This document shows positions 9,017 through 16,676 of a stretch of 51,599 nt of DNA, in pieces. The DNA is from an uncultured Lachnospiraceae bacterium (lineage in GTDB: Bacteria > Bacillota > Clostridia > Lachnospirales > Lachnospiraceae): NCBI GenBank assembly GCA_902781215.1, contig CACZIO010000032.1, forward strand, positions 4,413 through 56,011, read 5' to 3'. Under the pieces are notes generated by a model. It did not search any database. It was not told the origin of the DNA and saw nothing but the letters and a program-made list of their open reading frames with translations. The position numbers and the translations under genes were made by a program. The stretch's first letter is position 1, and the number at the start of each line of letters is the position of its first letter.

Positions 9017-10069
9017 ATGGCACAGGGCAGAAAACTGGACAATCTCGGCGTGAGCGCCTTCTGCGAGAGCATGGGAATGATGGTGCGCGCCGGTATACAG
9101 ACCGATGAGGCGATCTCCCTCCTGGAGCAGGGCACGGCCGATAAGGAAAAGGGAGTGCTCGGAGCCGGGATCTCCACCATGAAGGCAAAGATCGAGGAGG
9201 GTGCCGGGCTGGCGGATGCCATGCGCGAATCCGGTATTTTTCCGGAATATGCCCTGCAGATGGTCGCTGCGGGTGAGAGCTCCGGACGGCTGGAGGATAT
9301 CCTCTTCCGGCTTTCCCGCTACTACAAAGAGCAGAAGACCATCTCCGAGAAGATCAAGAGCGCAGTGACCTATCCCGCGGCCATGATCGTCCTGATCATC
9401 GCGGTGCTGGCTGTCATGCTGGCCATGGTCCTGCCGGCCTTTACAGATGTCTATAACAGCCTGACAGGAAGCCTGTCGGTATCCACCTACAGCTATATCC
9501 ACTGGGCTTACGGCTTCTGCTGGTTCGCCCTGATCCTCATGATCATCATCGCGGTCTGCCTCTTTGGCGGCCTCTGGATGTGGAACAGCGGCAGGAAGGG
9601 CGCTGTGGAGAAGGTTCTCCGCAGGATCCCCCTCTGCGCCGAGATCCTCGACAACATGGGCATGTTCCGCTTCACCTCCGCCCTCGGCACTTTTCTGGCC
9701 AGCGGTGAGATGCAGGACATTGCTGTCATCGACAGCATCCCCATGACCGACTGCGGTCCCGTGGAAGACAAGCTCCGCAAGTGCGTGACCCGCATGGAGG
9801 AGGGCCACAGCATCGCCCAGGCCGCCTACGACGAAGAGCTCTTTGAACCCGTTTACGGCCGCATGCTCCTGGCAGGAGAACGCAGCGGCAGCATGGAATC
9901 CGTGCTCGGACGCCTCACCGAACTCCTCGAGGAGAACTGCACCGCCAAGGTCGACACTCTCGTCGGTATTGTCGATCCACTCCTCTCCGGCGTCCTCATG
10001 CTGACCGTCGGACTTTCCCTCCTTTCCGTCATGCTGCCCCTCATCGGCATGATGAATTCCATCGGATGA
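9017..10069 (+). CDS. pilC: Type II secretion/type IV pilus inner-membrane platform (PilC/GspF)
   Basis: A 350-residue polytopic membrane protein of the T2SF family, the platform on which pilus ATPases act. Two homologous cytoplasmic helical domains are visible (about 10-115 and 210-320). Each has the family pattern ending in the conserved Gly-Glu turn (AAGESSGRLEDIL and LAGERSGSMESVL). Hydrophobic segments lie at about 118-145, 165-192 and 318-345. It is somewhat shorter than typical 400-residue PilC. The start is supported by GGGGAGGAG seven bases upstream. It opens the pilus-like operon ending with the PilT ATPase at 12679. Confidence 0.88.
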   Translation: MAQGRKLDNLGVSAFCESMGMMVRAGIQTDEAISLLEQGTADKEKGVLGAGISTMKAKIEEGAGLADAMRESGIFPEYALQMVAAGESSGRLEDILFRLSRYYKEQKTISEKIKSAVTYPAAMIVLIIAVLAVMLAMVLPAFTDVYNSLTGSLSVSTYSYIHWAYGFCWFALILMIIIAVCLFGGLWMWNSGRKGAVEKVLRRIPLCAEILDNMGMFRFTSALGTFLASGEMQDIAVIDSIPMTDCGPVEDKLRKCVTRMEEGHSIAQAAYDEELFEPVYGRMLLAGERSGSMESVLGRLTELLEENCTAKVDTLVGIVDPLLSGVLMLTVGLSLLSVMLPLIGMMNSIG

Positions 10070-10079
10070 ACCACCCGGA

Positions 10080-10130
10080 GGGACCACAGGGACGGTTCTC
10101 CGGCCCCTCAAACCTTCGGAACCATGGGGG
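10080..10130. repeat. GGGACGGTTCT palindromic element
   Basis: This copy reads GGGACCACAGGGACGG followed by TTCTCCGGCCCC, with a second half-element GGAACCATGGGGG at 10118-10130. The same family is listed at 10591, 14737, 19961, 25476, 39979, 42953 and 45555. Confidence 0.8.
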
Positions 10131-10230
10131 AGGCTCTAAGGCGCATACATTCAAGTGGATTTTCACGGGGCAAGAGGGGCAGGGATAATAATTCGTCTCC
10201 ATAGAATCTTCAGCAGGGAGGTGACCGCAG

Positions 10231-10545
10231 ATGTATTCCGACAAATCGAATAAAGGATTTCCTGCGGCAGCTCTGGTGCTGATCGCGGCTGTGATCATTG
10301 CCTTCGCGGTATATTTTGCTTCGACATTTGCGTCGCGTGACCTGCCGGAGGAAAGCGCCGCGGCCATCCGGAACGCGATCCGCCGCAGCGCGCTCCAGTG
10401 CTATGCGGTCGAGGGCATCTATCCGCCGACCCTGGAATACCTGGAGGAGAACTACGGACTCCAGGTCAACACGCGTGATTACTACATCCGATACGACATT
10501 TTCGCGTCCAACATAGCGCCCCAGATCACGGTCACGGGTAAGTAA
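10231..10545 (+). CDS. Pilin-like small membrane protein
   Basis: A 104-residue protein with a short basic N-terminus (NKG) followed by a helix at about 10-31 and a small soluble domain. This is the build of a pseudopilin. The GFPAAAL junction is like a class III leader site but lacks the Glu at position +5. The start is supported by GGGAGGTG 8 bases upstream. It lies between the PilC and PilT genes, which supports a pilus role. The exact family was not recognised. Confidence 0.6.
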   Translation: MYSDKSNKGFPAAALVLIAAVIIAFAVYFASTFASRDLPEESAAAIRNAIRRSALQCYAVEGIYPPTLEYLEENYGLQVNTRDYYIRYDIFASNIAPQITVTGK

Positions 10546-10590
10546 ATGGCTAGTGAATAAAGGGCATAATGAGGATAAACGGACGCCGAA

Positions 10591-10618
10591 GGAGCCGGAG
10601 AACCGTCCCTTTGGTTCC
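10591..10618. repeat. GGGACGGTTCT element, inverted orientation
   Basis: GGAGCCGGAGAACCGTCCC followed by TTTGGTTCC, the reverse complement of the element at 10080. It sits between two pilin-like genes of the same operon. Confidence 0.8.
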
Positions 10619-10649
10619 GTAAGCTGATAATTGAAAGGCTGAAACACGC

Positions 10650-11114
10650 ATGAATACGAGCAGATCCTCGCCGCTCGGCCTCTATGTCATCGGGATCGCC
10701 GCCCTTTTCCTGGCGGGCTTCCTGATGCTGGTCATCTTCGGGGCGCAGACCTACCGCAACACGGTCAGCGTCCAGAACGGCAACAATGAGACCCGGGCGA
10801 CGCTCTCCTATATATCGGCGACGGTTCGCGCCTATGATACGGCAGGTGCGGTCGAGGTCACCGAGGCGAAGCTGGCGGACGGCACCGCGACACAGGTGCT
10901 GGCCCTCGCGGACGGTAATACCGGCTACGCGGTCCGGATCTACACCTCCGGCGGAAATCTCATGGAGGAGTACGCCAGGACCGATGCCGCCCTGACTCCT
11001 TCGGCCAGCAACGTGATCGGCGCGACGCAGACCTTTGAAGCGATCAGAGAAGGAGACATCCTCCGCGTGCGGACGGATGAGGGCAGCGTCCTCCTGCATC
11101 TGCGGGCGGAATGA
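10650..11114 (+). CDS. Pilin-like protein, probably DUF4860
   Basis: A 154-residue protein with an N-terminal helix (about 9-31) and a beta-rich C-terminal domain. The N-terminal layout (SPLGLYVIGIAALF) resembles pseudopilins but has no canonical cleavage motif. The overall pattern, with a TLSYISATVRAYD helix and a final strand LRVRTDEGSVLLHLR, matches what I recall of DUF4860, a Clostridia family found near pilus genes. That family name is from memory. AAAGG lies about 12 bases upstream of the start. Confidence 0.6.
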   Translation: MNTSRSSPLGLYVIGIAALFLAGFLMLVIFGAQTYRNTVSVQNGNNETRATLSYISATVRAYDTAGAVEVTEAKLADGTATQVLALADGNTGYAVRIYTSGGNLMEEYARTDAALTPSASNVIGATQTFEAIREGDILRVRTDEGSVLLHLRAE

Positions 11115-11116
11115 CC

Positions 11117-11260
11117 GTACCCTGCGAAAAAGCCAGAACACCGCAGAATAACAGTATCCTGTAGAAAAATCAGAACACTGCGGGAAATAACTGTATCCTG
11201 TAGAAAGATCAGAACACTTCGGAAAATAACTGTATCCTGTAGAAAGATCGGAAGACAGCG
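11117..11260. repeat. 39-bp tandem repeat between pilin-like genes
   Basis: The motif GTATCCTGTAGAAAGATCAG recurs at 11154, 11193 and 11232 (period 39), with a degenerate first copy at 11117. The region between the stop at 11114 and the start at 11341 is mostly this repeat, about 3.5-4 units. Confidence 0.85.
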
Positions 11261-11340
11261 CAGTCAACCGTGTCCTGAGGAGATGTCATTGTTCTTCGGG
11301 GAATGTATTCAGAAACGGCGGATCGAGAGAGATCGAGAAT

Positions 11341-11964
11341 ATGAAAAGAAAACAGCATATCACCGCCTTCTATCTGGAGACGCTCCTGATGATCGTGGTC
11401 TTTATCTCCATCATACTGGTGCTGACGAGAGTCTTCGGCAGGGCACGCCTGCAGAGCGTGGAGGCCAAAAGGCTGACAGCCGCTGTCACCCTGGCACAGA
11501 ACACGGCGGAGGCAGTCTCCGCATCCGGCAGCCCGCAGGACCTGCTGGACCTCCTGAATGAAAAAAACAACGCCATTCTCCAGACGGCGGACGACACGGA
11601 AGAAACTGTCATCATAACCCTGTACGACGAAAACCTTCAGCTGGTGGAAATCACGCAGCAGGCGGCTGACCGGCTGCAGAGCGCAGGCTCCGACAATTCG
11701 AAAAAGGACGGAACAAAGACCGGAAAAAATGATCCGGTCCCGGGTATTCAGCCCGGCACCCTGATCGTGGAGACACAGTGGGGAGCTCCGGCTCCGGCAG
11801 CTGCGGAGACAGAAACAGAAGATCCGGAAGCTGCGAATCCGGATGCAATGGTCCTGGAAGCCGGTGAGGACCTCGTCAACGTGACGATCCGGGTGTGCGG
11901 CGCAGACCGGACAACCGAAATCTACCGCCTCGATACAGCAGTTTACGCCCCTGCGGACAGATAA
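11341..11964 (+). CDS. Pilin-like membrane-anchored protein
   Basis: A 207-residue protein with a helix at about 8-29 preceded by a basic N-terminus. It carries FYLETLLMIVV, which places a Glu near the start of the hydrophobic segment as in pilins. A coiled region follows (about 30-70). The middle (about 115-165) is low-complexity, rich in Ala, Glu, Thr and Pro, and a short beta domain closes the protein. Only a weak GAGAG ribosome site precedes the ATG. It is part of the PilC-to-PilT operon. The family was not recognised. Confidence 0.55.
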   Translation: MKRKQHITAFYLETLLMIVVFISIILVLTRVFGRARLQSVEAKRLTAAVTLAQNTAEAVSASGSPQDLLDLLNEKNNAILQTADDTEETVIITLYDENLQLVEITQQAADRLQSAGSDNSKKDGTKTGKNDPVPGIQPGTLIVETQWGAPAPAAAETETEDPEAANPDAMVLEAGEDLVNVTIRVCGADRTTEIYRLDTAVYAPADR

Positions 11965-12091
11965 ATTTGAATTATGGCGGCCTGCGGCGTGCCCGCTGCG
12001 GGCTGGCCGGGTCAGCTGATAAGCCATAACGCCGAATCTTCTGCCGGCAGACAAATCAGCAGGCAATCAACAGACGGGATTAGGAGTACAT

Positions 12092-12505
12092 ATGCACCAG
12101 GTACCGATCAAGCTCGGGCCGCTGGCCCTGCTTTTGACCATCATCAGCATATGTCTGACAACGCTTTCCATACTGACCTGTACGACCTCGGGCGCCGACC
12201 TGCGCCTGGCGCAGAAGTATGCGGAGACTGTACAGACCCGCTACAGCCTGGAAAGGGAGGGACAGGCTTTTTTACAGGAGGCAGCGGACACCGTTTCCTC
12301 GGGACTGCCGCTGAATGCGATCTTCGACGCATCGCCGGCCCCGGGCGGAGGCATCACCAGAACCTTTGAACAGGACGGGACGGTCCTCACGGTCACCCTT
12401 GCCCCGGACAGTACCGGTGACAAAGGATATGCCGTGCGTGCATGGACGGTCGTCCGTCAATGGGAAGAGGACAACAGCATCGGAAATATCTGGCTGGGTG
12501 AATGA
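12092..12505 (+). CDS. Pilin-like small membrane protein
   Basis: A 137-residue protein with an N-terminal helix at about 8-30, then an amphipathic helix (about 35-65) and a C-terminal beta domain, which is the pseudopilin plan. No cleavage motif of the G|F-x3-E type is seen. TTAGGAG lies 5 bases before the ATG. It is the last pilin-like gene before the PilT ATPase. Confidence 0.55.
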   Translation: MHQVPIKLGPLALLLTIISICLTTLSILTCTTSGADLRLAQKYAETVQTRYSLEREGQAFLQEAADTVSSGLPLNAIFDASPAPGGGITRTFEQDGTVLTVTLAPDSTGDKGYAVRAWTVVRQWEEDNSIGNIWLGE

Positions 12506-12522
12506 CCGCAGCCTGCAGGGGG

Positions 12523-12660
12523 GATCATTCCTAAAAACCTGAAATGGATGCAGGGAGGGATCATTCCTGAAAACCTGAAATGGATGCAGGGAGAGACCAA
12601 TCCTGAAAACCTGACATAGATGGATGCGGCTGAGAACAGATCCTGAAATCCTGAGTGGAA
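12523..12660. repeat. 36-bp tandem repeat upstream of the PilT gene
   Basis: Units beginning GATCATTCCT at 12523 and 12559 and GACCAATCCT at 12595 (period 36) share CCTGAAAACCTGAAATGG and GGATGCAGGGAG. A degenerate fourth unit starts near 12631. The repeat fills the gap between 12505 and the ATPase start, and may supply its GGGAGA ribosome site. Confidence 0.85.
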
Positions 12661-12678
12661 ACAGGGAGATTGTGGAAT

Positions 12679-13755
12679 ATGCAGATCGAAGAAATTTTAC
12701 AGAGAGCCATAGAAATGGACGCGGCGGACATCTTTATTGTCGCCGGTCTGCCGGTCACCTTCAAGTGTGACGGACATCAGGTCCGTCTGTCCGGCACCGG
12801 GAATCTCCCGGACCGGATGCTGCCGGACTCGATCGCCGGCCTGGTGGACGAGATCTATGAGGTCAGCAAACGCGACCGCACCAATCTTGAGAAGGGCATC
12901 GACGACGATTTTTCCTTCTCACTTTCCAAACTCGGGCGCTTCCGCGTGAACGTATTCCGCCAGAGAGGGTCGCTGGCAGCGGTCATCCGCGTCATCCACT
13001 TCGGCCTGCCGGACCCCGTCAAGCTGGGCATTCCGGAATCGGTCCTGTCCCTCACGGAGAATAAAAAAGGCCTGGTCCTGATCACGGGCGCGGCCGGCAC
13101 AGGCAAGTCCACGACCCTGGCCTGCATGATCGACCGCATCAACAAAAACCGGGACTGCCACATCATCACCATGGAGGATCCGATCGAGTACATCCACCGC
13201 CACGACAAGGCGATCGTCACCCAGCGTGAGATCTCCATCGACACGCCCGGTTACCTCGAATCGCTCCGCTCCGCCCTCCGCGAGAGCCCGGACGTCATCC
13301 TGCTCGGCGAGATGCGCGACTACGACACCATCTCCAGCGCCATCACCGCGGCCGAGACCGGCGTCCTGCTTTTTTCCACGCTGCACACCAGCAGCGCGGC
13401 CAACACCATCAACCGCATCCTGGACGTCTTCCCTGCCAACCAACAGCAGCAGGTCAAGATCCAGCTTGCCCAGATCCTCAAGGGCGTTGTCTGCCAGCAG
13501 CTCGTCCCCGCCGTCGATGGCGGTCAGATCCCGGTCTTCGAGATCCTCAAATCGACGACTGCGATCCAGAACATGATCCGCGAGGACAAACTCCACCAGC
13601 TTGACAGTGCCATGCAGGCCGGCGCCGCCGACGGCATGTGCACCATGGACGGGAGTCTGCTGCGCCTCTACAAGGAGGGCCGCATCAGCAAAGCCACCGC
13701 CCTCGTCAGCTGCGTCCACTACGAAAACATGGTCAAACGCGTCGGGGGGATCTGA
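12679..13755 (+). CDS. pilT: PilT-type pilus ATPase
   Basis: A 358-residue secretion ATPase of the PilT family, the hexameric motor that retracts type IV pili. The N-terminal domain (about 1-100) is followed by the RecA-like core. Walker A is GAAGTGKSTT at about 136-145, the Asp box MEDPIEYIHR at about 164-173, Walker B DVILLGEMRD at about 206-215, and the His box LHTSSAANTINR near 235. The C-terminal region (AIQNMIREDKLHQL) is typical of PilT and not of PilB. ATG 12679 is chosen because CAGGGAGA lies about 10 bases upstream and the N-terminus MQIEEIL fits the family. The 3' end is tandemly copied downstream. Confidence 0.88.
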   Translation: MQIEEILQRAIEMDAADIFIVAGLPVTFKCDGHQVRLSGTGNLPDRMLPDSIAGLVDEIYEVSKRDRTNLEKGIDDDFSFSLSKLGRFRVNVFRQRGSLAAVIRVIHFGLPDPVKLGIPESVLSLTENKKGLVLITGAAGTGKSTTLACMIDRINKNRDCHIITMEDPIEYIHRHDKAIVTQREISIDTPGYLESLRSALRESPDVILLGEMRDYDTISSAITAAETGVLLFSTLHTSSAANTINRILDVFPANQQQQVKIQLAQILKGVVCQQLVPAVDGGQIPVFEILKSTTAIQNMIREDKLHQLDSAMQAGAADGMCTMDGSLLRLYKEGRISKATALVSCVHYENMVKRVGGI

Positions 13756-13852
13756 CGCTTTGCGAAATACAGCATGAGGCAAACGCGTCGGAGGGATCTG
13801 ACGCTTTGGTATATAACAACATGGTCAAACGCGTCGGAGGAATCTGACGCTT
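13730..13852 (+). repeat. Three tandem copies of the PilT gene's 3' end
   Basis: The gene's own end, encoding NMVKRVGGI-stop (13728-13755), is followed by partial copies ending near 13802 and 13847. Each copy repeats AAACGCGTC, two Gly codons, ATC-TGA and ACGCTT. The Gly pair reads GGG-GGG, GGA-GGG and GGA-GGA, so all differences there are synonymous. Confidence 0.9.
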
Positions 13853-13862
13853 GAGACAGCGT

Positions 13863-13979
13863 ATGCCGTTGCCGACAGGTACAGACAGCAACATCGGTCC
13901 GGATAGGGGCATGACAGCAAAGGAAATGGCATCTGCGATCATAGAAAGGGATTTACATAGAGAACTGCAGCGGACCTGA
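13863..13979 (+). CDS. Possible 38-codon small ORF
   Basis: An ATG at 13863 opens a 38-residue frame (MPLPTGTDSN to HRELQRT). An internal ATG at 13911 preceded by GGATAGGGGC would give a 22-residue product beginning MTAKEMASAII. The codon mix looks plausible and it sits inside the pilus operon, but there is no other support. Confidence 0.25.
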   Translation: MPLPTGTDSNIGPDRGMTAKEMASAIIERDLHRELQRT

Positions 13980-14030
13980 TCAGAGGAGAGTCGATATCAG
14001 AGAAATCGGATATCGAAAAAGGGATATTAC

Positions 14031-14687
14031 ATGAATCTGATGAGAAGCTGCAGGCGAGAAGAAAGGAGGTGTATGGGGAAAGCGATGCAAGACCAGATGG
14101 ACACGAAAACGCAGAATTCACAGATGTACATCGGTACTCCCAACGGGATCGTCCTGTGCGCGGATGAAGGCTCCGGCCATTCTCTGCGCGGGCGCTTTTA
14201 CCATGCATACAGCAGAGACGCCATTTACTTTGAAAATGCTGATCAGCTCATCTTTGAGATGGAACAGTTTTTTGACAGTATTCACTTCCCCCATCCCGGG
14301 ACCCGCATCCGGTCTTTTGAAGAAGATGACAGAAGAGCCCGGGGAGCGGCAGGAAACGGCGGGGGAGCCGCCGATGTAAAGAATACCTCAGACCAGAATC
14401 AACAGACACAGAAAACAGGCAATTACCGACAGAACATCATACCATTTGGAAAAAGGGAGAAAGTCATGAAGGATCAGGAACTCCTCAGCAAGCACGGCGA
14501 TTTGGGCTCGTTCATTATCCGCGTACAGCAGCGCCAGAACAGCAGCATGCAGGGCCGCCTCACATGGATCGAAAAGAATAAGACTGTCCATTTCCGTTCC
14601 GTATGGGAACTGATCCGCCTCATCGACAGCGCCGTTGAAATGGACAACCCCGTCCCCGAGGAGGAAATCCCTTCCTGGGAGGACTGA
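14031..14687 (+). CDS. Hypothetical protein made of two similar halves
   Basis: A 218-residue soluble protein. Two segments look related: one around 55-85 (GRFYHAYSRDAIYFEN then LIFEMEQFFDSI) and one around 170-200 (GRLTWIEKNKTVHFRS then WELIRLIDSAVE). They are joined by a low-complexity linker. An internal ATG at 14466 with GGGAGAAAG upstream could start the second half alone, so this may be a fusion of two neighbouring paralogues that still makes both products. ATG 14031 is preceded by AAAGGG; a second possible start is 14073 or 14085 near AAAGGAGG. No function is known to me. Position suggests a link to the pilus genes. Confidence 0.6.
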   Translation: MNLMRSCRREERRCMGKAMQDQMDTKTQNSQMYIGTPNGIVLCADEGSGHSLRGRFYHAYSRDAIYFENADQLIFEMEQFFDSIHFPHPGTRIRSFEEDDRRARGAAGNGGGAADVKNTSDQNQQTQKTGNYRQNIIPFGKREKVMKDQELLSKHGDLGSFIIRVQQRQNSSMQGRLTWIEKNKTVHFRSVWELIRLIDSAVEMDNPVPEEEIPSWED

Positions 14688-14736
14688 ACCGCGGACGGAA
14701 CTACAGCGAGGAAAATGCTGTTTTACAATGATGCCG

Positions 14737-14771
14737 GGGACCACAGGGACGGTTCTGTGGTCCCTTTTTTT
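14737..14771 (+). terminator. Terminator formed by a GGGACGGTTCT element
   Basis: GGGACCACAG (14737-14746) and CTGTGGTCCC (14755-14764) form a perfect 10-bp stem around a GGACGGTT loop, followed by seven T. It ends the pilus operon and is also a member of the dispersed palindromic family. Confidence 0.9.
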
Positions 14772-14790
14772 GTAGACAGAGGGTTAGAGG

Positions 14791-15366
14791 ATGCAGAATC
14801 AAATAGAACAGAAACTGGCGGTTGTTTTTCCGGGGATCGGATACCATTGCGACAAGCCGCTGCTGTATCATGCAAAGAAGGTCGCCGCTGCGCACGGGTA
14901 TGAAGTGCGGGAGGTACCCTATCAGGGATTTCCTGCCAAAGTAAAGGGTGACCCGGACAAGATGCGGCAGAGCTTCCTCATGGCCATGGAGCAGTCAGAG
15001 GAACTTCTCAGGGACGTGGATTGGGAGAGATATGAACAGATCCTGTTCCTGTCCAAAAGTGTCGGCACCTGTGTGGCGGCTGCCTTTGCGGCGCGGCACG
15101 GTCTGAAGACGGTCAATGTCTACTTCACGCCGGTCGGGGCGACCTTCGACTTCCATCCGCAGGAGGGAATCGTCTTTCACGGGACAGCCGACCCCTGGGC
15201 CTCGGACGCGGAGATCGAGGAGGGATGCAGGGCCTGCGGCCTGCCGCTGATCAATATTCCGGATACAAACCACTCCCTGGAGTCGGGCGATCCCATGCGT
15301 GACCTGCAGATCCTGCGGGAAGTCATGGAGCGCGTGGACGAATATCTTATGGAACCCGGCAAATGA
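14791..15366 (+). CDS. Small alpha/beta hydrolase
   Basis: A 191-residue cytoplasmic protein with the short alpha/beta-hydrolase plan. The first strand is VVFPGIGYH; the likely nucleophile Ser lies in LSKSVGT (about 90), the Asp in HGTADPWA (about 132), and the His in DTNHSLE (about 154). Substrate unknown; esterase or thioesterase activity is possible. The ribosome site is a purine run AGAGGGTTAGAGG just before the ATG. It follows the 14737-14771 terminator, with the aldo/keto reductase downstream. Confidence 0.7.
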   Translation: MQNQIEQKLAVVFPGIGYHCDKPLLYHAKKVAAAHGYEVREVPYQGFPAKVKGDPDKMRQSFLMAMEQSEELLRDVDWERYEQILFLSKSVGTCVAAAFAARHGLKTVNVYFTPVGATFDFHPQEGIVFHGTADPWASDAEIEEGCRACGLPLINIPDTNHSLESGDPMRDLQILREVMERVDEYLMEPGK

Positions 15367-15459
15367 AACTGCCTTTTTCAGGAATACAGGCAGAAGGGAA
15401 ACCACCTGGAATGGATTCAGGTTGTATTACCGATATGATTTGGAAGGAGAACGTAAGCA

Positions 15460-16542
15460 ATGAAAAAACTTGGATTTGGCTGTATGCGGCTGCCAGTACT
15501 GGCATCGGGCGAGGTGGATATCGAACTCTTCTGCAAGATGGTGGATGAGTATCTGGCCCATGGGTTTACCTACTTCGACACATCCTATGTCTATCACGCG
15601 GGAAAGAGCGAGGAGGCTGTCCGCCGGGGGCTGACCTCCCGGCATGCGAGGGAGGAGTATTTTCTGGCGACCAAGATGCCGACCTGGAGTGTTTTCAAAA
15701 GAGAGGACGTACGCCGATTCTGTGAGGAACAGCTGGAACGCACCGGCGTGGCATATTTTGACAATTATCTGATGCACATGCTGACAGAGAAGGATTATGA
15801 ACGAATGGTCAGGATCGGGGCCTTCGATGAGTTTCGCAAGCTCAAAGAAGAGGGCAAGATCCGGCACATCTGCTGCTCCTTCCACGATACGGCGGATGTC
15901 CTGGAGCGGATCCTGGACGAGCAGGAGGACATCGAGTCCGTCCAGATCATCGTGAATTACGCGGACATGGCGGATCCGGACCTGACGATCCGGGGCGCCT
16001 ACGACACGATCGTCGCCCACGGCCGCAATGTCATTGTCATGGAGCCCGTCAAGGGCGGGGAACTGGCCCAGGTGCCGCCCCTGCCGCAGGCGGTGGCGGA
16101 CATGCTCCGTGCGCAGGACAGATCCATGTCGACAGCCTCCTGGGCCATCCGCTATGCAGCCTCCATGCCGGGTGTCATGGTCGTTCTGTCCGGCATGTCC
16201 ACACTGGAACAGGTCGAAGACAACGTCTCCTACATGGAGAATTTCAAGCCTCTCACAGAGCAGGAGATGGAGATGATGGACCGCGCGGGAAGGATGATCT
16301 TTGACAAACTTCCCATTGATTACCGCCATGCGGAAATCGTGAACCCCGCGGTCAAAACCTTCCTGTCCCTCATGAACAACCGCCTGATCTTCCCCATTCC
16401 CCACGGCTGGCAGGACGCCATGTATGAGTCCTATGTCACCCGCGCCGGAAAGCCAGCTGACCTGCTCCGGGCGGAGAAGGATCCGGTCGTCATCGACGGA
16501 CTCCGCCGGGCCATCGACTCCTTCGAGAATAACAAGGCGTGA
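15460..16542 (+). CDS. Aldo/keto reductase family oxidoreductase
   Basis: A 360-residue NAD(P)H-dependent reductase with a TIM-barrel. The catalytic tetrad is visible: Asp (about 40) and Tyr (about 45) in DTSYVYH, Lys (about 72) in ATKMPTW, and His (about 105) in YLMHML. The C-terminal domain is of the length seen in the clostridial aldo/keto reductases that often carry a 4Fe-4S site, but its Cys cluster is absent here. GGAAGGAG lies 10 bases before the ATG. The stop region GGCGTGATCATA is duplicated immediately downstream. Confidence 0.85.
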   Translation: MKKLGFGCMRLPVLASGEVDIELFCKMVDEYLAHGFTYFDTSYVYHAGKSEEAVRRGLTSRHAREEYFLATKMPTWSVFKREDVRRFCEEQLERTGVAYFDNYLMHMLTEKDYERMVRIGAFDEFRKLKEEGKIRHICCSFHDTADVLERILDEQEDIESVQIIVNYADMADPDLTIRGAYDTIVAHGRNVIVMEPVKGGELAQVPPLPQAVADMLRAQDRSMSTASWAIRYAASMPGVMVVLSGMSTLEQVEDNVSYMENFKPLTEQEMEMMDRAGRMIFDKLPIDYRHAEIVNPAVKTFLSLMNNRLIFPIPHGWQDAMYESYVTRAGKPADLLRAEKDPVVIDGLRRAIDSFENNKA

Positions 16543-16570
16543 TCATATCAGGGCGTGATCATACCAGAGC
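16535..16570 (+). repeat. Short tandem duplication of the reductase 3' end
   Basis: GGCGTGATCATATCAG, which contains the last Ala codon and the TGA stop, is followed directly by GGCGTGATCATACCAG. The two 16-base copies differ at one base. Confidence 0.85.
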
Positions 16571-16676
16571 ATAATAGGAAGCTGGAGGTAGACGCAATCC
16601 CCTGAAAATGGTATTCTATAGGTTAGCCGTGAAAAAGGCTTTCGAATATATCATACATAGAGAGGAACATCACAGA

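Noticed and set aside
12523-12660. 36-bp repeats upstream of PilT as a possible CRISPR array
   Set aside because: The units are directly adjacent with no spacer sequence.
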